Counted from the first letter of the stretch, positions 39,184 to 48,289 are shown. The stretch is DNA of 64,000 bases from Mesorhizobium mediterraneum (GCF_002284565.1 NZ_NPKI01000015.1:186001-250000), one strand, 5' to 3'. Made by a program: numbers and translations. The notes: generated by a model not told the origin, from the sequence alone.

Positions 39184-40691
39184 AGCGACCGCTCCTCTAG
39201 CAGGCCGTGGGCGGTATAGAAATCCCGCAAGCTGGCCAGCCGGGGATGCGCCAGCGCTCGCCTGAGATAGTCGCGAATGCGCGGCAGATGTTTTAGATAA
39301 TAGGGCTTGCCGTCGCGCTTTTCGAGCCGAACAAAAATGCCGAGTATCTTCGAATTGCGCTGCGCCGCCATGATCGCATAGGTCTCGACGAATTCGTCTT
39401 CGTTGAAAGCGCCAGCCTTATGGCGCGCATTGATATAGGCGTTGAGCGTCCGCTTCTCGATCTCGGGCGAAAGCGTGACGCGCGCATCCATGGCAAGCGA
39501 GGCGAGGTCGTAGGCGGACGGGCCAATCAGCGCGTCCTGAACATCGACGATGCCGAGGCGATCGTGACCGGTGCGCTCGCCGCGCCAGATGATGTTGGGC
39601 GAATGGAAGTCGCGCAGCATGAGCGTGTATTCGCGCCCCTCCAGCCGGTCGAGGACCGCATTCCATTCCCTGTTATAGCCGGCGCGCAAGGCATCGCTTG
39701 CCGGGCCGCCTGATATCGCCGGCACATACCAATCGACCAGCAATTCGGCTTCGATCATCATGGCGTCGCGGTCGAAAGGCGGCACGTCGTGAAAGACGCC
39801 GGGCGCGGCCTCCATTCGATCGGGCCATGATTTGCCATGCATCATGGCAAGCAGTTTGGCCGCCGCTGCGTACCGCTCCGCCACCGGCTGACCATGCTGG
39901 CCGAGAAATCCCTCCGAGCCGAGATGCTCCAAGAGAAGAAAGCCTTGGTCCAGGTCTTGCGCATGGATCTCCGGGGCGCTGACGCCGCCGGCCCGCAGCG
40001 CCCGGTCGATGGCGACGAAGGCCGAGACGGATTGCGCGGTGTGGGCGATCACCGCATAGGGCTTGCCGTCGCGGACCGGCGGCCCGTGCACCAGCCTTGG
40101 TGAATTCATCAACACGCGCCGCGGCAGGCCGGCCAGCGAGACGATCTCATAGGAGCGGGCCGATGCGTCGCCGATAAAATATCGTCGCTGCGCTTTGCCC
40201 CAGCCAGCTCTTTCCAGAAAATCGCGCATCGCCAGCGATCGCGCCGCGCGCTCGAAGGCAGCGCCTTGTCCCGACAGTCTCGCCAGGCGGCCGTCGCCCT
40301 GATGGAGCAGCTCGATCTGGACCGAAGTCTTTGGCAAATAGGACCCTGCCCGTTCCGGCCATTCCACCAGGGCAGCGCCTTGCGCCAGCGCCTCGTCGAA
40401 ACCCAGTTCGTCCAGCTCGGACGCCGAGGACAGGCGATAGAGGTCGAAATGATGGATGGGAACGCGCGCCTCATAGCTCTGGACGAGCGTGAAGGTCGGG
40501 CTCGGCACATCGAGACCGGAATCGTCGGTCATGGCCCTGATCAGCGCCCGCGCCAAACTCGACTTGCCGGCGCCAAGGTCGCCTTTGAGCGCCAGCACGT
40601 CGCCGGGGCGCAGCGACATGGCCAGATCCTCGCCCAGCCTTGCGGTCGCAGCCTCGTCGGCGAGAAAACGCTCCAGCACCACGCCTGCCAT
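39180..40691 (-). CDS. TsaE-AmgK fusion: tRNA t6A ATPase domain plus amino-sugar kinase
   Basis: A 503-residue fusion. Residues 1-150 are TsaE: Walker A GDLGAGKSS (37-45), VPSPTFTLVQSYE and HHFDLYRL; TsaE drives the TsaB-TsaD machine making t6A on tRNA. Residues about 165-503 are an aminoglycoside-phosphotransferase fold with LRDFHSPNIIW and GIVDVQDALIG, matching AmgK, the anomeric kinase for MurNAc and GlcNAc. The stop overlaps the murU start, so kinase and uridylyltransferase are coupled. The ATG at 40691 is eight bases after divL. Domain fusion of this kind is seen in several alphaproteobacteria as I recall. Confidence 0.88.
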   Translation of the reverse strand: MAGVVLERFLADEAATARLGEDLAMSLRPGDVLALKGDLGAGKSSLARALIRAMTDDSGLDVPSPTFTLVQSYEARVPIHHFDLYRLSSASELDELGFDEALAQGAALVEWPERAGSYLPKTSVQIELLHQGDGRLARLSGQGAAFERAARSLAMRDFLERAGWGKAQRRYFIGDASARSYEIVSLAGLPRRVLMNSPRLVHGPPVRDGKPYAVIAHTAQSVSAFVAIDRALRAGGVSAPEIHAQDLDQGFLLLEHLGSEGFLGQHGQPVAERYAAAAKLLAMMHGKSWPDRMEAAPGVFHDVPPFDRDAMMIEAELLVDWYVPAISGGPASDALRAGYNREWNAVLDRLEGREYTLMLRDFHSPNIIWRGERTGHDRLGIVDVQDALIGPSAYDLASLAMDARVTLSPEIEKRTLNAYINARHKAGAFNEDEFVETYAIMAAQRNSKILGIFVRLEKRDGKPYYLKHLPRIRDYLRRALAHPRLASLRDFYTAHGLLEERSL

Positions 40692-40699
40692 CGAGCGCG

Positions 40700-43264
40700 C
40701 TACTCGGCCGCCGCGCGGATGCCGGACGGCGTGTCGGGAAAGGCACAAATGACGGTGGTGCCCCTGTCCTTGCCGGTCTCGATGCGGACGCTGCCGCCAT
40801 GCAGCTCGACAAAGCTCTTGACGATCGACAGGCCGAGGCCGGCGCCGCGCCGGCGGCCACCATTGGTGCGCGGCTCGAAACGACGGAACACCGAATCGAG
40901 CAGGTCCGGCGGCATCCCGGGACCGTCATCGTGGACGGAGAATTCCACGCCTTCGGCAAGCGAGCGGCAGGCGAGCGTGATGGTGCTCGCCTCCGGAGCG
41001 TAGTTCGCGGCGTTGCTCAGCAGATTGTAGAGGATCTGGCGGACGCGGGTTTCGTCGCCGTGGAACGTCTTTGGCGCGGTGGCCGCGTCAATCTTGAGCC
41101 TGATTGCATGCTCCTCCAGCCGGTCGGCAACAAGCTCGGCGGCGGCGGCGATGGTCCGGTCGACGTGAACTTCGGAGATGTCGAGCTCCATGATGCCGGC
41201 ATCCACGGTCGCCAGGTCGAGGATGTCATTGACGATGGTGAGCAGTACCGAGGAAGACGAGCCGACATGCTCGACATATTCGCGCTGCTTCTGGCTCAAT
41301 GGCCCGGTCGACGGCAGCGAAAGAAGCTCGGTGAAGCCGATGATGTTGGTCAGCGGCGAGCGCAATTCGTAGGAGACGTGCTGCACGAACTCGTTCTTGA
41401 GCTGGTCGGATTTTTCCAGCGCCTCGTTCTTGTCCTTCAGGGCCCGCTCGACATTGACGCTGTCGGTGACGTCGACGAAGGTCATCATCACCTGCCCGTT
41501 GGGCAGTGGGATCATCGCGTAGCGCAGCACGTTGCCGTTGTTCAGCTCGGTCTGGCCGTGGCGGTCGCGGCGCTCATCGTCGAAACCGGTGATGGCGGCA
41601 ACGAACCCGGCCCAGGGACTGTCGGCGGCGCGCCGGTCGCAAAGATCGCGGATCGTGGAGACGTGGACGTTGGGCTTGGCGGCGTCGGCGTCCAGTCCCC
41701 AAAGTGCTGCGAATGCCGGGTTCGACAATCTGAGCCTTCCGTCCGGGCCGAACACGGCCACGCCCTCGGCAAGATTGTCGAGCGTCTCGCCCTGGACCCG
41801 CACCGCGGTCTGGTAGCGGCTTTCGAGGTCCATCTTCTCGGTCAGGTTCTCGAACACCCAGGTCACGCCGCCCTTGGGCTGCGGATTGGCGACAACGCGG
41901 ATGGTCTTGCCGTCCGGCAGATGCCACCAATGTTCCTGCGACTCGACCGCGCGATAGGCGCCTAGCAGGCTCTCCTTCCAGCGCCGCCATTCGGGCTGCT
42001 CGGCGATCTTGCCTTCGCTGCGCAGCCGGTCGAGCAACAAGGCGTTGTCTGGGGCGCTGTGCAGGAAGCCGCTGTCGAGGCCCCATAGTTTCTGGAACGC
42101 CTGGTTGAAAAACCGCAGCTTCTCGTCGGTATCGAAAATCGCCACGGCGGTGTTGAGTTGATCGAGCGTGTCGGCATGGCTCCGCACGGTCCGCTCGTAC
42201 TCGTTACGGATGATCTCGATGCCGCTGGTGTCACAGGCAAGACCCGCCGAACCATCCGCGCCGGCGAAGTCGGTCACAGCGAACATGCGGCGGTCGCCTT
42301 CGATGACGGTGGAAAGCGCCTGCTCGAAGACGGGATGCGACTTGTGCTGCGCAGCGATCGCATCGCGCGCCTGGCCACCCAGGAATTCCTTCGCGTCGCG
42401 AACGGCCGCTTCGGCATTTTCCGCTTCGACTGCTTTGGCATAGGCGCGGTTGACCCATTTCAACCGCCCGTCGGCCGTGCGCAGCCATGACGGCATGCTG
42501 AGCGCGTCGAGAAGGCCGAGCATCGTGTCATAGTCGGTGGCGAGGCGCTGGTTCTCGATTTTCAGCCTGGCCTCGCTTCGCTGCGTTTCAGACAGCGAGA
42601 CGAAGCGCACAAGCACGTGTGCTGCGCTCTTGCGACCGTGCACTTCGAGCGGCGCACCGACCTGCGATTCGATGACGAGATCGAACGGCCTCGCCTTTTC
42701 ACGCAGTCCCGCCACGGCATTCTCGAGCGCCGCCGCCGAGCGCGGCATCAGCCAACGGCCGAAGGCGAGGAAAGCGGCGCGGTCTTCCGGGGTGCCGCTT
42801 TCGATCGGCAATGTCCCGACGAGCTCGGGTTTCTTGTTTTCCGAGGCCCATACGATGACACGCTGGTCGCGCAAATTGAGCAGCGCCTCGGAGCGCCGCA
42901 GCGCAGCGTTGACATCGGCCAGGCGGGCTCTGAGTTCGACATTCTGCGCCGAGGTGCGCGCTCTTTCGCGGATCAGGGCGATGGCCGAGACAAGTGCCGC
43001 GCCCATGACACCGACAAACATGGCGAGCTGCATGACCTCGACCGTGGAGACCGACAGCCCGGCTTTTTGCGCAGCGACGGTTTCAGCATGCGCCGCAAAA
43101 CCGAGCAGCGGGCAGGCGAGCGCGGAAGAAGCAAGCAATTTTCCGACGCGAGCGCCAGCGCACCATAAGAGGCTTCCGCCTGTTGCAGCGGAATCCGTGG
43201 TCACCGAATCGTTGTGGCCGCCGGAAACGGCCTGTCCCGCGCGAGGCGGGTTATCCCCCGGCAT
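40700..43264 (-). CDS. divL: DivL-type pseudo-histidine kinase (tyrosine kinase-like cell-cycle regulator)
   Basis: An 854-residue membrane-linked PAS sensor. The N-terminal part has two hydrophobic segments (about 40-60 and 75-97), then a coiled coil, several PAS regions (about 110-600) and a DHp-catalytic module. The H-box reads EFVQHVSYELRSPLTNIIGF with Tyr632 where a kinase has the phospho-histidine, the hallmark of DivL. The ATP-binding part has NLLSNAANYAP, DDGPGM and GAGLGLSIVK. In Caulobacter DivL tunes CckA and so CtrA through DivK. The ATG at 43264 has AAGAGGA upstream. It lies between ahcY and the tsaE-amgK fusion. Confidence 0.88.
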   Translation of the reverse strand: MPGDNPPRAGQAVSGGHNDSVTTDSAATGGSLLWCAGARVGKLLASSALACPLLGFAAHAETVAAQKAGLSVSTVEVMQLAMFVGVMGAALVSAIALIRERARTSAQNVELRARLADVNAALRRSEALLNLRDQRVIVWASENKKPELVGTLPIESGTPEDRAAFLAFGRWLMPRSAAALENAVAGLREKARPFDLVIESQVGAPLEVHGRKSAAHVLVRFVSLSETQRSEARLKIENQRLATDYDTMLGLLDALSMPSWLRTADGRLKWVNRAYAKAVEAENAEAAVRDAKEFLGGQARDAIAAQHKSHPVFEQALSTVIEGDRRMFAVTDFAGADGSAGLACDTSGIEIIRNEYERTVRSHADTLDQLNTAVAIFDTDEKLRFFNQAFQKLWGLDSGFLHSAPDNALLLDRLRSEGKIAEQPEWRRWKESLLGAYRAVESQEHWWHLPDGKTIRVVANPQPKGGVTWVFENLTEKMDLESRYQTAVRVQGETLDNLAEGVAVFGPDGRLRLSNPAFAALWGLDADAAKPNVHVSTIRDLCDRRAADSPWAGFVAAITGFDDERRDRHGQTELNNGNVLRYAMIPLPNGQVMMTFVDVTDSVNVERALKDKNEALEKSDQLKNEFVQHVSYELRSPLTNIIGFTELLSLPSTGPLSQKQREYVEHVGSSSSVLLTIVNDILDLATVDAGIMELDISEVHVDRTIAAAAELVADRLEEHAIRLKIDAATAPKTFHGDETRVRQILYNLLSNAANYAPEASTITLACRSLAEGVEFSVHDDGPGMPPDLLDSVFRRFEPRTNGGRRRGAGLGLSIVKSFVELHGGSVRIETGKDRGTTVICAFPDTPSGIRAAAE

Positions 43265-43385
43265 GTCTTGGTCCTCTTCGCCGCCTGAATGCAAGACCGC
43301 CCTGATGCGTGCGTCGGCCCTCGTCCCCGGACCCGCGAATCAGCACCATAGCGCTTGCGCGAATCGGCGTGAAGAATCAATCAGC

Positions 43386-43422
43386 GCAAAAATAAAGCCG
43401 GGCGAAAAGTCAATCGCCCGGC
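43386..43422 (-). terminator. Intrinsic terminator of ahcY
   Basis: On the minus strand GCCGGGCG pairs with CGCCCGGC over a 10-base loop, followed by TTTATTTTTG. It lies 31 bases after the ahcY stop and before divL. Confidence 0.85.
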
Positions 43423-43452
43423 ATCAATATCTAGTGGTAATTTAAGCTTTGG

Positions 43453-44853
43453 TTAATAGCGGTAGTGTTCCGGCTTGAACGGCCCCTGCGGGGTCACGCC
43501 GATATAGGCGGCCTGTTCGCCGGACAGTTCGGTAAGCCGGGCGCCAAGCTTGTCGAGATGCAGGCGCGCGACCTTTTCATCGAGATGCTTCGGCAGGACA
43601 TAGACCTGATTCTCGTACTGGCCGGGCTTGGTGTAGAGCTCGATCTGCGCCAACACCTGGTTGGTGAAGGACGCCGACATGACGAAGCTCGGATGGCCGG
43701 TGGCATTGCCGAGATTGAGCAGGCGGCCTTCCGACAAAAGGATCATCCGCTTGCCGTCCGGGAAGGTGATCATGTCGACCTGCGGCTTGATGTTGGTCCA
43801 CTTCAGATTGCGCAGCGACGCCACCTGGATCTCGTTGTCGAAGTGACCGATATTGCCGACGATCACCATGTCCTTGAACGACCGCATGTGGTCGAGGGTG
43901 ACGACGTCCTTGTTGCCGGTGGTGGTGATGATGATGTCGGCCGTCGGTGCGGCATCCTCGAGCGTGACGACTTCGAAGCCGTCCATCGCCGCCTGCAACG
44001 CGCAGATCGGATCGACCTCGGTGACCTTGACGCGGGCGCCGGCGCCCTTGAGCGACGCCGAAGAGCCCTTGCCGACGTCGCCATAGCCGCAGACGACCGC
44101 GACCTTGCCGGCCATCATCGTGTCGGTGCCGCGGCGAATGCCGTCGACCAGAGATTCCTTGCAGCCGTATTTGTTGTCGAATTTCGACTTGGTCACGCTA
44201 TCGTTGACGTTGATGGCCGGGAACGGCAGCAAGCCCTTCTTCTGCAACTGATAGAGCCGGTTGACGCCGGTCGTCGTCTCTTCGGTGACGCCGCGGATCG
44301 CTTCCTTCTGCTTGGTGAAGAAGCCGGGCGAAGCCGCCATACGCTTCTTGATCTGCGCAAACAGGATCTCTTCCTCCTCGCTGCCCGGATTGGAGAGCAC
44401 ATCCTCGCCGGCTTCGGCGCGCGCGCCGATCAGGATGTACATGGTGGCGTCGCCGCCATCATCCAGGATCATGTTGGAGGTGCCGCCATCGGCCCACTGG
44501 AAGATCCTGTCGGTGTAGACCCAGTAGTCTTCGAGCGTCTCGCCCTTGATGGCGAAGACCGGAATGCCGGCCTCGGCGATGGCCGCGGCCGCATGGTCCT
44601 GGGTCGAGAAGATGTTGCAGGAGGCCCAGCGGATATCGGCGCCGAGCACCTTCAGCGTTTCGATCAGCACCGCCGTCTGAATGGTCATGTGCAGCGAACC
44701 GGTGATGCGCGCGCCCTTGAGCGGCTGCGCCTTGCCGAATTCCTCGCGGCAGGCCATCAGACCCGGCATTTCGGTTTCGGCGATCTCGATCTCCTTGCGG
44801 CCCCAGCCGGCAAGAGAGATGTCGGCGACCACATAGTCTTTGCTACCCGTCAT
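43453..44853 (-). CDS. ahcY: Adenosylhomocysteinase (S-adenosyl-L-homocysteine hydrolase)
   Basis: A 466-residue NAD-dependent hydrolase that splits SAH to homocysteine and adenosine, keeping methylation going. Visible motifs are [16 protein letters not shown], the NAD-binding [20 protein letters not shown] and the C-terminal PFKPEHYRY. The ATG at 44853 ([18 protein letters not shown]) is chosen over a longer frame. A strong palindrome lies about 110-130 bases upstream. It is closed by a terminator, so it is probably a single-gene transcript. Confidence 0.97.
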   Translation of the reverse strand: MTGSKDYVVADISLAGWGRKEIEIAETEMPGLMACREEFGKAQPLKGARITGSLHMTIQTAVLIETLKVLGADIRWASCNIFSTQDHAAAAIAEAGIPVFAIKGETLEDYWVYTDRIFQWADGGTSNMILDDGGDATMYILIGARAEAGEDVLSNPGSEEEEILFAQIKKRMAASPGFFTKQKEAIRGVTEETTTGVNRLYQLQKKGLLPFPAINVNDSVTKSKFDNKYGCKESLVDGIRRGTDTMMAGKVAVVCGYGDVGKGSSASLKGAGARVKVTEVDPICALQAAMDGFEVVTLEDAAPTADIIITTTGNKDVVTLDHMRSFKDMVIVGNIGHFDNEIQVASLRNLKWTNIKPQVDMITFPDGKRMILLSEGRLLNLGNATGHPSFVMSASFTNQVLAQIELYTKPGQYENQVYVLPKHLDEKVARLHLDKLGARLTELSGEQAAYIGVTPQGPFKPEHYRY

Positions 44854-44964
44854 GGCAGTGCTCCGATCAAGAATTGTCTTCGGGATGCGCCCGCGCCAAA
44901 GGCGTTTCGAAGGGCGCGAGTTGCCGGCCTGACTAGCAGATCGCCGGTCGGACGACAATGGGAT

Positions 44965-44980
44965 ATAAAGAAATCTTTAT
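44965..44980. promoter_or_regulatory. Palindromic operator candidate upstream of ahcY
   Basis: ATAAAGA-AA-TCTTTAT is a near-perfect 16-base palindrome in a GC-rich setting. On the minus strand a plausible TTGTCG / CTAGTC promoter pair (16-base spacing) follows about five bases downstream. AAAGA/TCTTT palindromes have been predicted for SahR-type (ArsR family) control of the SAH cycle in Proteobacteria, from memory. The role here is inferred. Confidence 0.5.
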
Positions 44981-45059
44981 CCGTGCATGTCTTCGGAAGC
45001 GATTTTCGGAAAGCACGATGCGCAAATTCGAGTCCAAAGGACGCGCGGCGCTCCAGGCG

Positions 45060-45356
45060 TCAGGATTCTTCGCCGAAGCGGGAGGCGATCAGTTTCTCCA
45101 GTGCATCGATGACCTGCTCGGCCTCCGGGCCGCTGGCGGTGACGCGAATCGAATAGCCGGGGCTCGCCGCCAGCATCATCAAACCCATGATCGAGGTGCC
45201 GCCGACCTTGACGCCGTCCTTCTCGACATGGACGGAGGCGTCGAAGCCGCTGGCAACCTGAACGAACTTCGCCGAGGCGCGGGCATGCAGGCCACGCTGG
45301 TTGACGATTGGAAACTCCCGGACGATGTCATCCTTCTTGGCCGACAGCGCGTTCAT
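45060..45356 (-). CDS. ptsH: HPr phosphocarrier protein (PTS-Ntr type)
   Basis: A 98-residue HPr. The phospho-accepting His24 is in NQRGLHARASAKF, and Ser55 in GGTSIMGLMML sits 31 residues further, the same spacing as His15-Ser46 in B. subtilis HPr. A kinase for that Ser is encoded nearby as HprK. With EIIA-Man but no EIIB or EIIC it forms a regulatory phospho-relay. Its start overlaps the EIIA stop. The N-terminal ten residues are an extension compared with typical HPr. Confidence 0.93.
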   Translation of the reverse strand: MNALSAKKDDIVREFPIVNQRGLHARASAKFVQVASGFDASVHVEKDGVKVGGTSIMGLMMLAASPGYSIRVTASGPEAEQVIDALEKLIASRFGEES

Positions 45357-45754
45357 TTGCTGCTCAAAAGCTGGCTGGCGACATTGATGTATTTGCGGCC
45401 GGCTGCCTGCGCCTCGTCCAGCGCTGCGCTCATATTGTCGCCCTTGCGAATGCTGGACAGCTTGATCAGCATCGGCAGGTTCATACCGGCAATGACCTCG
45501 GTACGACCGGATTCCATCACCGAAATGGCGAGATTGGAGGGCGTGCCGCCGAACATGTCTGTCAAAACGATGACGCCCGCCCCCGTGTCGACACGGGCAA
45601 CGGCGTCGACGATGTCGCTGCGGCGCTGCTCCATATCGTCATCGGCGCCGATCGCCACGGTCTCGAAACTGTCTTGTGGCCCGACGACATGTTCCACGGC
45701 ATGGCGGAATTCGGCGGCCAGTTGACCGTGCGTTACAAGCACGAGTCCGATCAT
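45353..45754 (-). CDS. PTS EIIA component, mannose/sorbose family
   Basis: A 133-residue EIIA-Man domain. His9 in LVLVTHGQLA is the expected phosphorylation site, and LTDMFGGTPSNLA is the family signature around residues 64-76. No EIIB, EIIC or EIID is encoded here, so it likely serves regulation rather than sugar uptake, as in other alphaproteobacteria. It is translationally coupled to HPr. Its promoter is probably in the 163-base gap before hprK. Confidence 0.92.
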   Translation of the reverse strand: MIGLVLVTHGQLAAEFRHAVEHVVGPQDSFETVAIGADDDMEQRRSDIVDAVARVDTGAGVIVLTDMFGGTPSNLAISVMESGRTEVIAGMNLPMLIKLSSIRKGDNMSAALDEAQAAGRKYINVASQLLSSK

Positions 45755-45917
45755 TCTTTGGTGGCTCCCGTCATCGCCGCTTCATAAGGCGTTTCATACT
45801 CGCCGGCCATTCCAGGCGGCGGGAGCGCTATCTTGTCGACGCGAGACGCGTTGACAAGCCCAAAATTGCATAGGCCTAGGCCATTTTGACGCATTGCAGC
45901 AAAAAACCGGAACCGGA

Positions 45918-46364
45918 TCATAGAAAAGGCGCGATGGAGAGCCGTGCCATCACCGCCGGCAAGGCCGTGGCGGCGTTGCGCTCGGCAAGGTCGATACGCG
46001 GCACCGGACAGCCTGCCACCGGTTCGCTGATTTCCTCCTGGAAACGGGCCATTTCTGCCTTCGGCACCAGCCGGACATGCAGGTCGATCACTCCACCCGG
46101 CTCGAAGGGCAGCGGGCGCGGCATGAACCCAGGCACTTCGGCGAGACCGGCGATGGTCGCCGGCACGCGACAGACCAGCCGCCCGGCGTGGGCCACGGCG
46201 AGCAGCCTGTCATCGCCGATAAGCCGCGAAAACAGCCCGCGCGCGCGGCAATGATCCAGGAGCGTCAGCGCCAGCGTCGTCTTGCCGGCGCCGGACGGTC
46301 CGGTGATGAGGACGCCGCGCTCGCCGATCAGCAGCGCCGTTCCATGAATGTTTTCAGCGCGCAT
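45918..46364 (-). CDS. hprK: HPr kinase/phosphorylase, short alphaproteobacterial form
   Basis: A 148-residue HprK consisting only of the C-terminal kinase domain. The P-loop is TGPSGAGKTT (residues 21-30); FSRLIGDDRL carries the catalytic acidic pair and PGFMPRPLPFEPGGVIDLHV lies in the domain core. Firmicute HprK has an extra N-terminal domain of about 130 residues, which is missing here as is usual in this class. It would phosphorylate HPr Ser55. The gene begins three bases after chvG and is probably in the chvI-chvG transcript. Confidence 0.92.
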   Translation of the reverse strand: MRAENIHGTALLIGERGVLITGPSGAGKTTLALTLLDHCRARGLFSRLIGDDRLLAVAHAGRLVCRVPATIAGLAEVPGFMPRPLPFEPGGVIDLHVRLVPKAEMARFQEEISEPVAGCPVPRIDLAERNAATALPAVMARLSIAPFL

Positions 46365-46367
46365 AGA

Positions 46368-48149
46368 TCAGCCTTCGGCCGGCAGTGTCACGACGAAGCG
46401 CGCGCCCTTGATTTCGCCGGGTTTGGTGCCCGGGATGTTCTCGGCGGTCAGCGTGCCGCCATGGGCTTCGACGATCTGCCTGCTGATCGACAGGCCAAGC
46501 CCTGAATTCTGGCCGAACGCCTCGCCGGCCGGCCGGTCGGTGTAGAAGCGTTCGAAGATGCGGTCGATGTTGTCGGCTCTTATACCGGGACCATTGTCGT
46601 CGATGGTGATGATGTTGACCTTGCCGGCGCGCGCCAGCGAGATAGTGATGTGGCCGCGCTCTTCAGGAACGAAGGAGCGGGCATTCTCGATCAGATTGGT
46701 GATGACCTGGCCGATCCTCAGATCGTGGCCGGCGACGAAGTAGCCCTTGACGCCCTGCGGCGGCTTGGCGACCTTGAACTCGATCTCGACCGTCTTTTTG
46801 TTGCGCGTGGCCGTGCGTGAAACGTCGACCAGATCCGTGATGAACTTCTTGAGATCCACGGTTCCTGCGTCTTCCCGCGCGAGTTCGGCGTCAAGACGGG
46901 AGGCATCGGAAATGTCGGTGATGAGACGGTCCAGCCGCCTGACGTCGTGCTGGATGATATCCATCAGCCGGCTGCGCGACGTGTCGTTCTTGGCCAGCGG
47001 CAGGGTCTCCACTGCGCTGCGCAGCGAGGTCAGGGGGTTCTTCAACTCGTGCGAGACGTCAGCCGCGAAACTTTCGATCGCCTCAATGCGGGCATAGAGC
47101 GCATTGGTCATGTCGCGCACGGCGATCGACAGATTGCCGATCTCGTCCTGCCGGTCGGAGAAATCAGGGATTTCCTCGCGGTTCTTGACGCCGCGCCGCA
47201 CCCTGACCGCCGCCGCCGACAGCCGGCGCAGCGGGTTGGCGATGGTCGAGGCGAGCAGCATCGACAGGATGGCGGTGACAAGGGCGGCAATGCCGAAGAC
47301 GCGCAGGATCGCCTTGCGCTCGGCCGCGACGATCCTGTCGATGTCGCCGCCTTCCGTCGACAGCATCAATACGCCGAGAACGGCGCGGAAGCGCTGGATC
47401 GGCACGGCGACCGAAACAATCTGCTCGCCCTGTTCCGAGATCCGCACGATGGTCGACGGGCTGCCGGTAAGCGCCTTGACCACCTCCGGAAATGCAGCGC
47501 CATTGCCGCCCGGCTGCTCATGATAGAGCGGCAGCGCGGTGTTGCGGAAGAAATCGAAGACGAATTTCTGGATACGCTCCAGAAGGTCGGGCTCTTCCGC
47601 GGAGACCGGCGGCAGGTCGTAGCGAAGGATCTGGCCGCGCGAATAGAGATGGCGGGAATCGAGCAGCAGGTTGGCGTCGCGGTCATAGATGCGGGCACGC
47701 GTCCGCGTCGGCGAAATCAAGCGCCTGAGCACCGGCGCGACGCGCTCCGGATTGATCGGGAAATCCAGATTGTCGAGCTGATCGGAGCCGGGACCCAGGC
47801 TTTCGCCGGCCTGCAGTTCCAGCAGTTTTTCCGGATCGATGCTGATCGAATCGGTCTCGACCGTCGCCGATGCTGCGATCGCGCCGGCGATGATCTCGCC
47901 CTGGGTCATCAGGCTCTCGACGCGGGCATCGATCAGCCCGTCGCGAAACGTGTTGAGGTAGAGAATGCCGGTGACCAGGACGGCCAGGCCGGCGAGGTTG
48001 AGGAAGAGAATGCGCCGCGTCAGGCTGGAAAAGATATGGTGGCCGAGGAAGCGGCGCATCGGCACCGTGATCCTCGACAGGAATGCGGGCAGAATCCGCG
48101 ACGGGCGCCGGCCGCCCGTCCGTCTCACTCGCTCTACGTCCACTGCCAT
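46368..48149 (-). CDS. chvG: ChvG sensor histidine kinase
   Basis: A 593-residue two-helix sensor kinase (ExoS/ChvG family). Membrane segments are at about 48-66 and 278-300, with a periplasmic sensor domain between and a HAMP region after. The H-box is ADVSHELKNPLTSLRSAVETL, and the ATPase part has NLIENARSF, DDNGPGI and SGLGLSISRQIV. It phosphorylates ChvI in response to acid and envelope stress and controls exopolysaccharide and host-associated traits in rhizobia. It is separated from chvI by two palindromic elements. Confidence 0.94.
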   Translation of the reverse strand: MAVDVERVRRTGGRRPSRILPAFLSRITVPMRRFLGHHIFSSLTRRILFLNLAGLAVLVTGILYLNTFRDGLIDARVESLMTQGEIIAGAIAASATVETDSISIDPEKLLELQAGESLGPGSDQLDNLDFPINPERVAPVLRRLISPTRTRARIYDRDANLLLDSRHLYSRGQILRYDLPPVSAEEPDLLERIQKFVFDFFRNTALPLYHEQPGGNGAAFPEVVKALTGSPSTIVRISEQGEQIVSVAVPIQRFRAVLGVLMLSTEGGDIDRIVAAERKAILRVFGIAALVTAILSMLLASTIANPLRRLSAAAVRVRRGVKNREEIPDFSDRQDEIGNLSIAVRDMTNALYARIEAIESFAADVSHELKNPLTSLRSAVETLPLAKNDTSRSRLMDIIQHDVRRLDRLITDISDASRLDAELAREDAGTVDLKKFITDLVDVSRTATRNKKTVEIEFKVAKPPQGVKGYFVAGHDLRIGQVITNLIENARSFVPEERGHITISLARAGKVNIITIDDNGPGIRADNIDRIFERFYTDRPAGEAFGQNSGLGLSISRQIVEAHGGTLTAENIPGTKPGEIKGARFVVTLPAEG

Positions 48150-48183
48150 CGAATAGCAGCCCCCGCTCGGTCTTTAGTTTTGA

Positions 48184-48227
48184 GCATGTCGTTGTCCCAA
48201 AACCGGGACCACTTTTGGACGACATGC
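48184..48227. repeat. Palindromic element, type D, first of a pair (chvG-chvI gap)
   Basis: Arms GCATGTCGT and ACGACATGC enclose TGTCCC-AAAACC-GGGACCACTTTTGG, which can form an inner stem. It lies 14 bases before a second copy and interrupts the chvI-chvG transcript. Confidence 0.88.
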
Positions 48228-48240
48228 AATAACGTTTTCG

Positions 48241-48289
48241 ATGCATGTCGTTGTCCCCAAAACCGGGACCACTTTTGGGCGACATGCAT
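48241..48289. repeat. Palindromic element, type D, second of a pair (chvG-chvI gap)
   Basis: Arms ATGCATGTCG and CGACATGCAT are perfectly complementary; inner CCCAAAA and TTTTGGG also pair. It is almost identical to the neighbouring copy and ends five bases before the chvI stop codon. Confidence 0.88.

Noticed and set aside
44854..45059. SAH or SAM riboswitch in the ahcY leader
   Set aside because: I could not find the conserved riboswitch core by eye; only the palindrome near the putative promoter stood out. A covariance-model scan (Infernal with the Rfam SAH and SAM models) would settle it.
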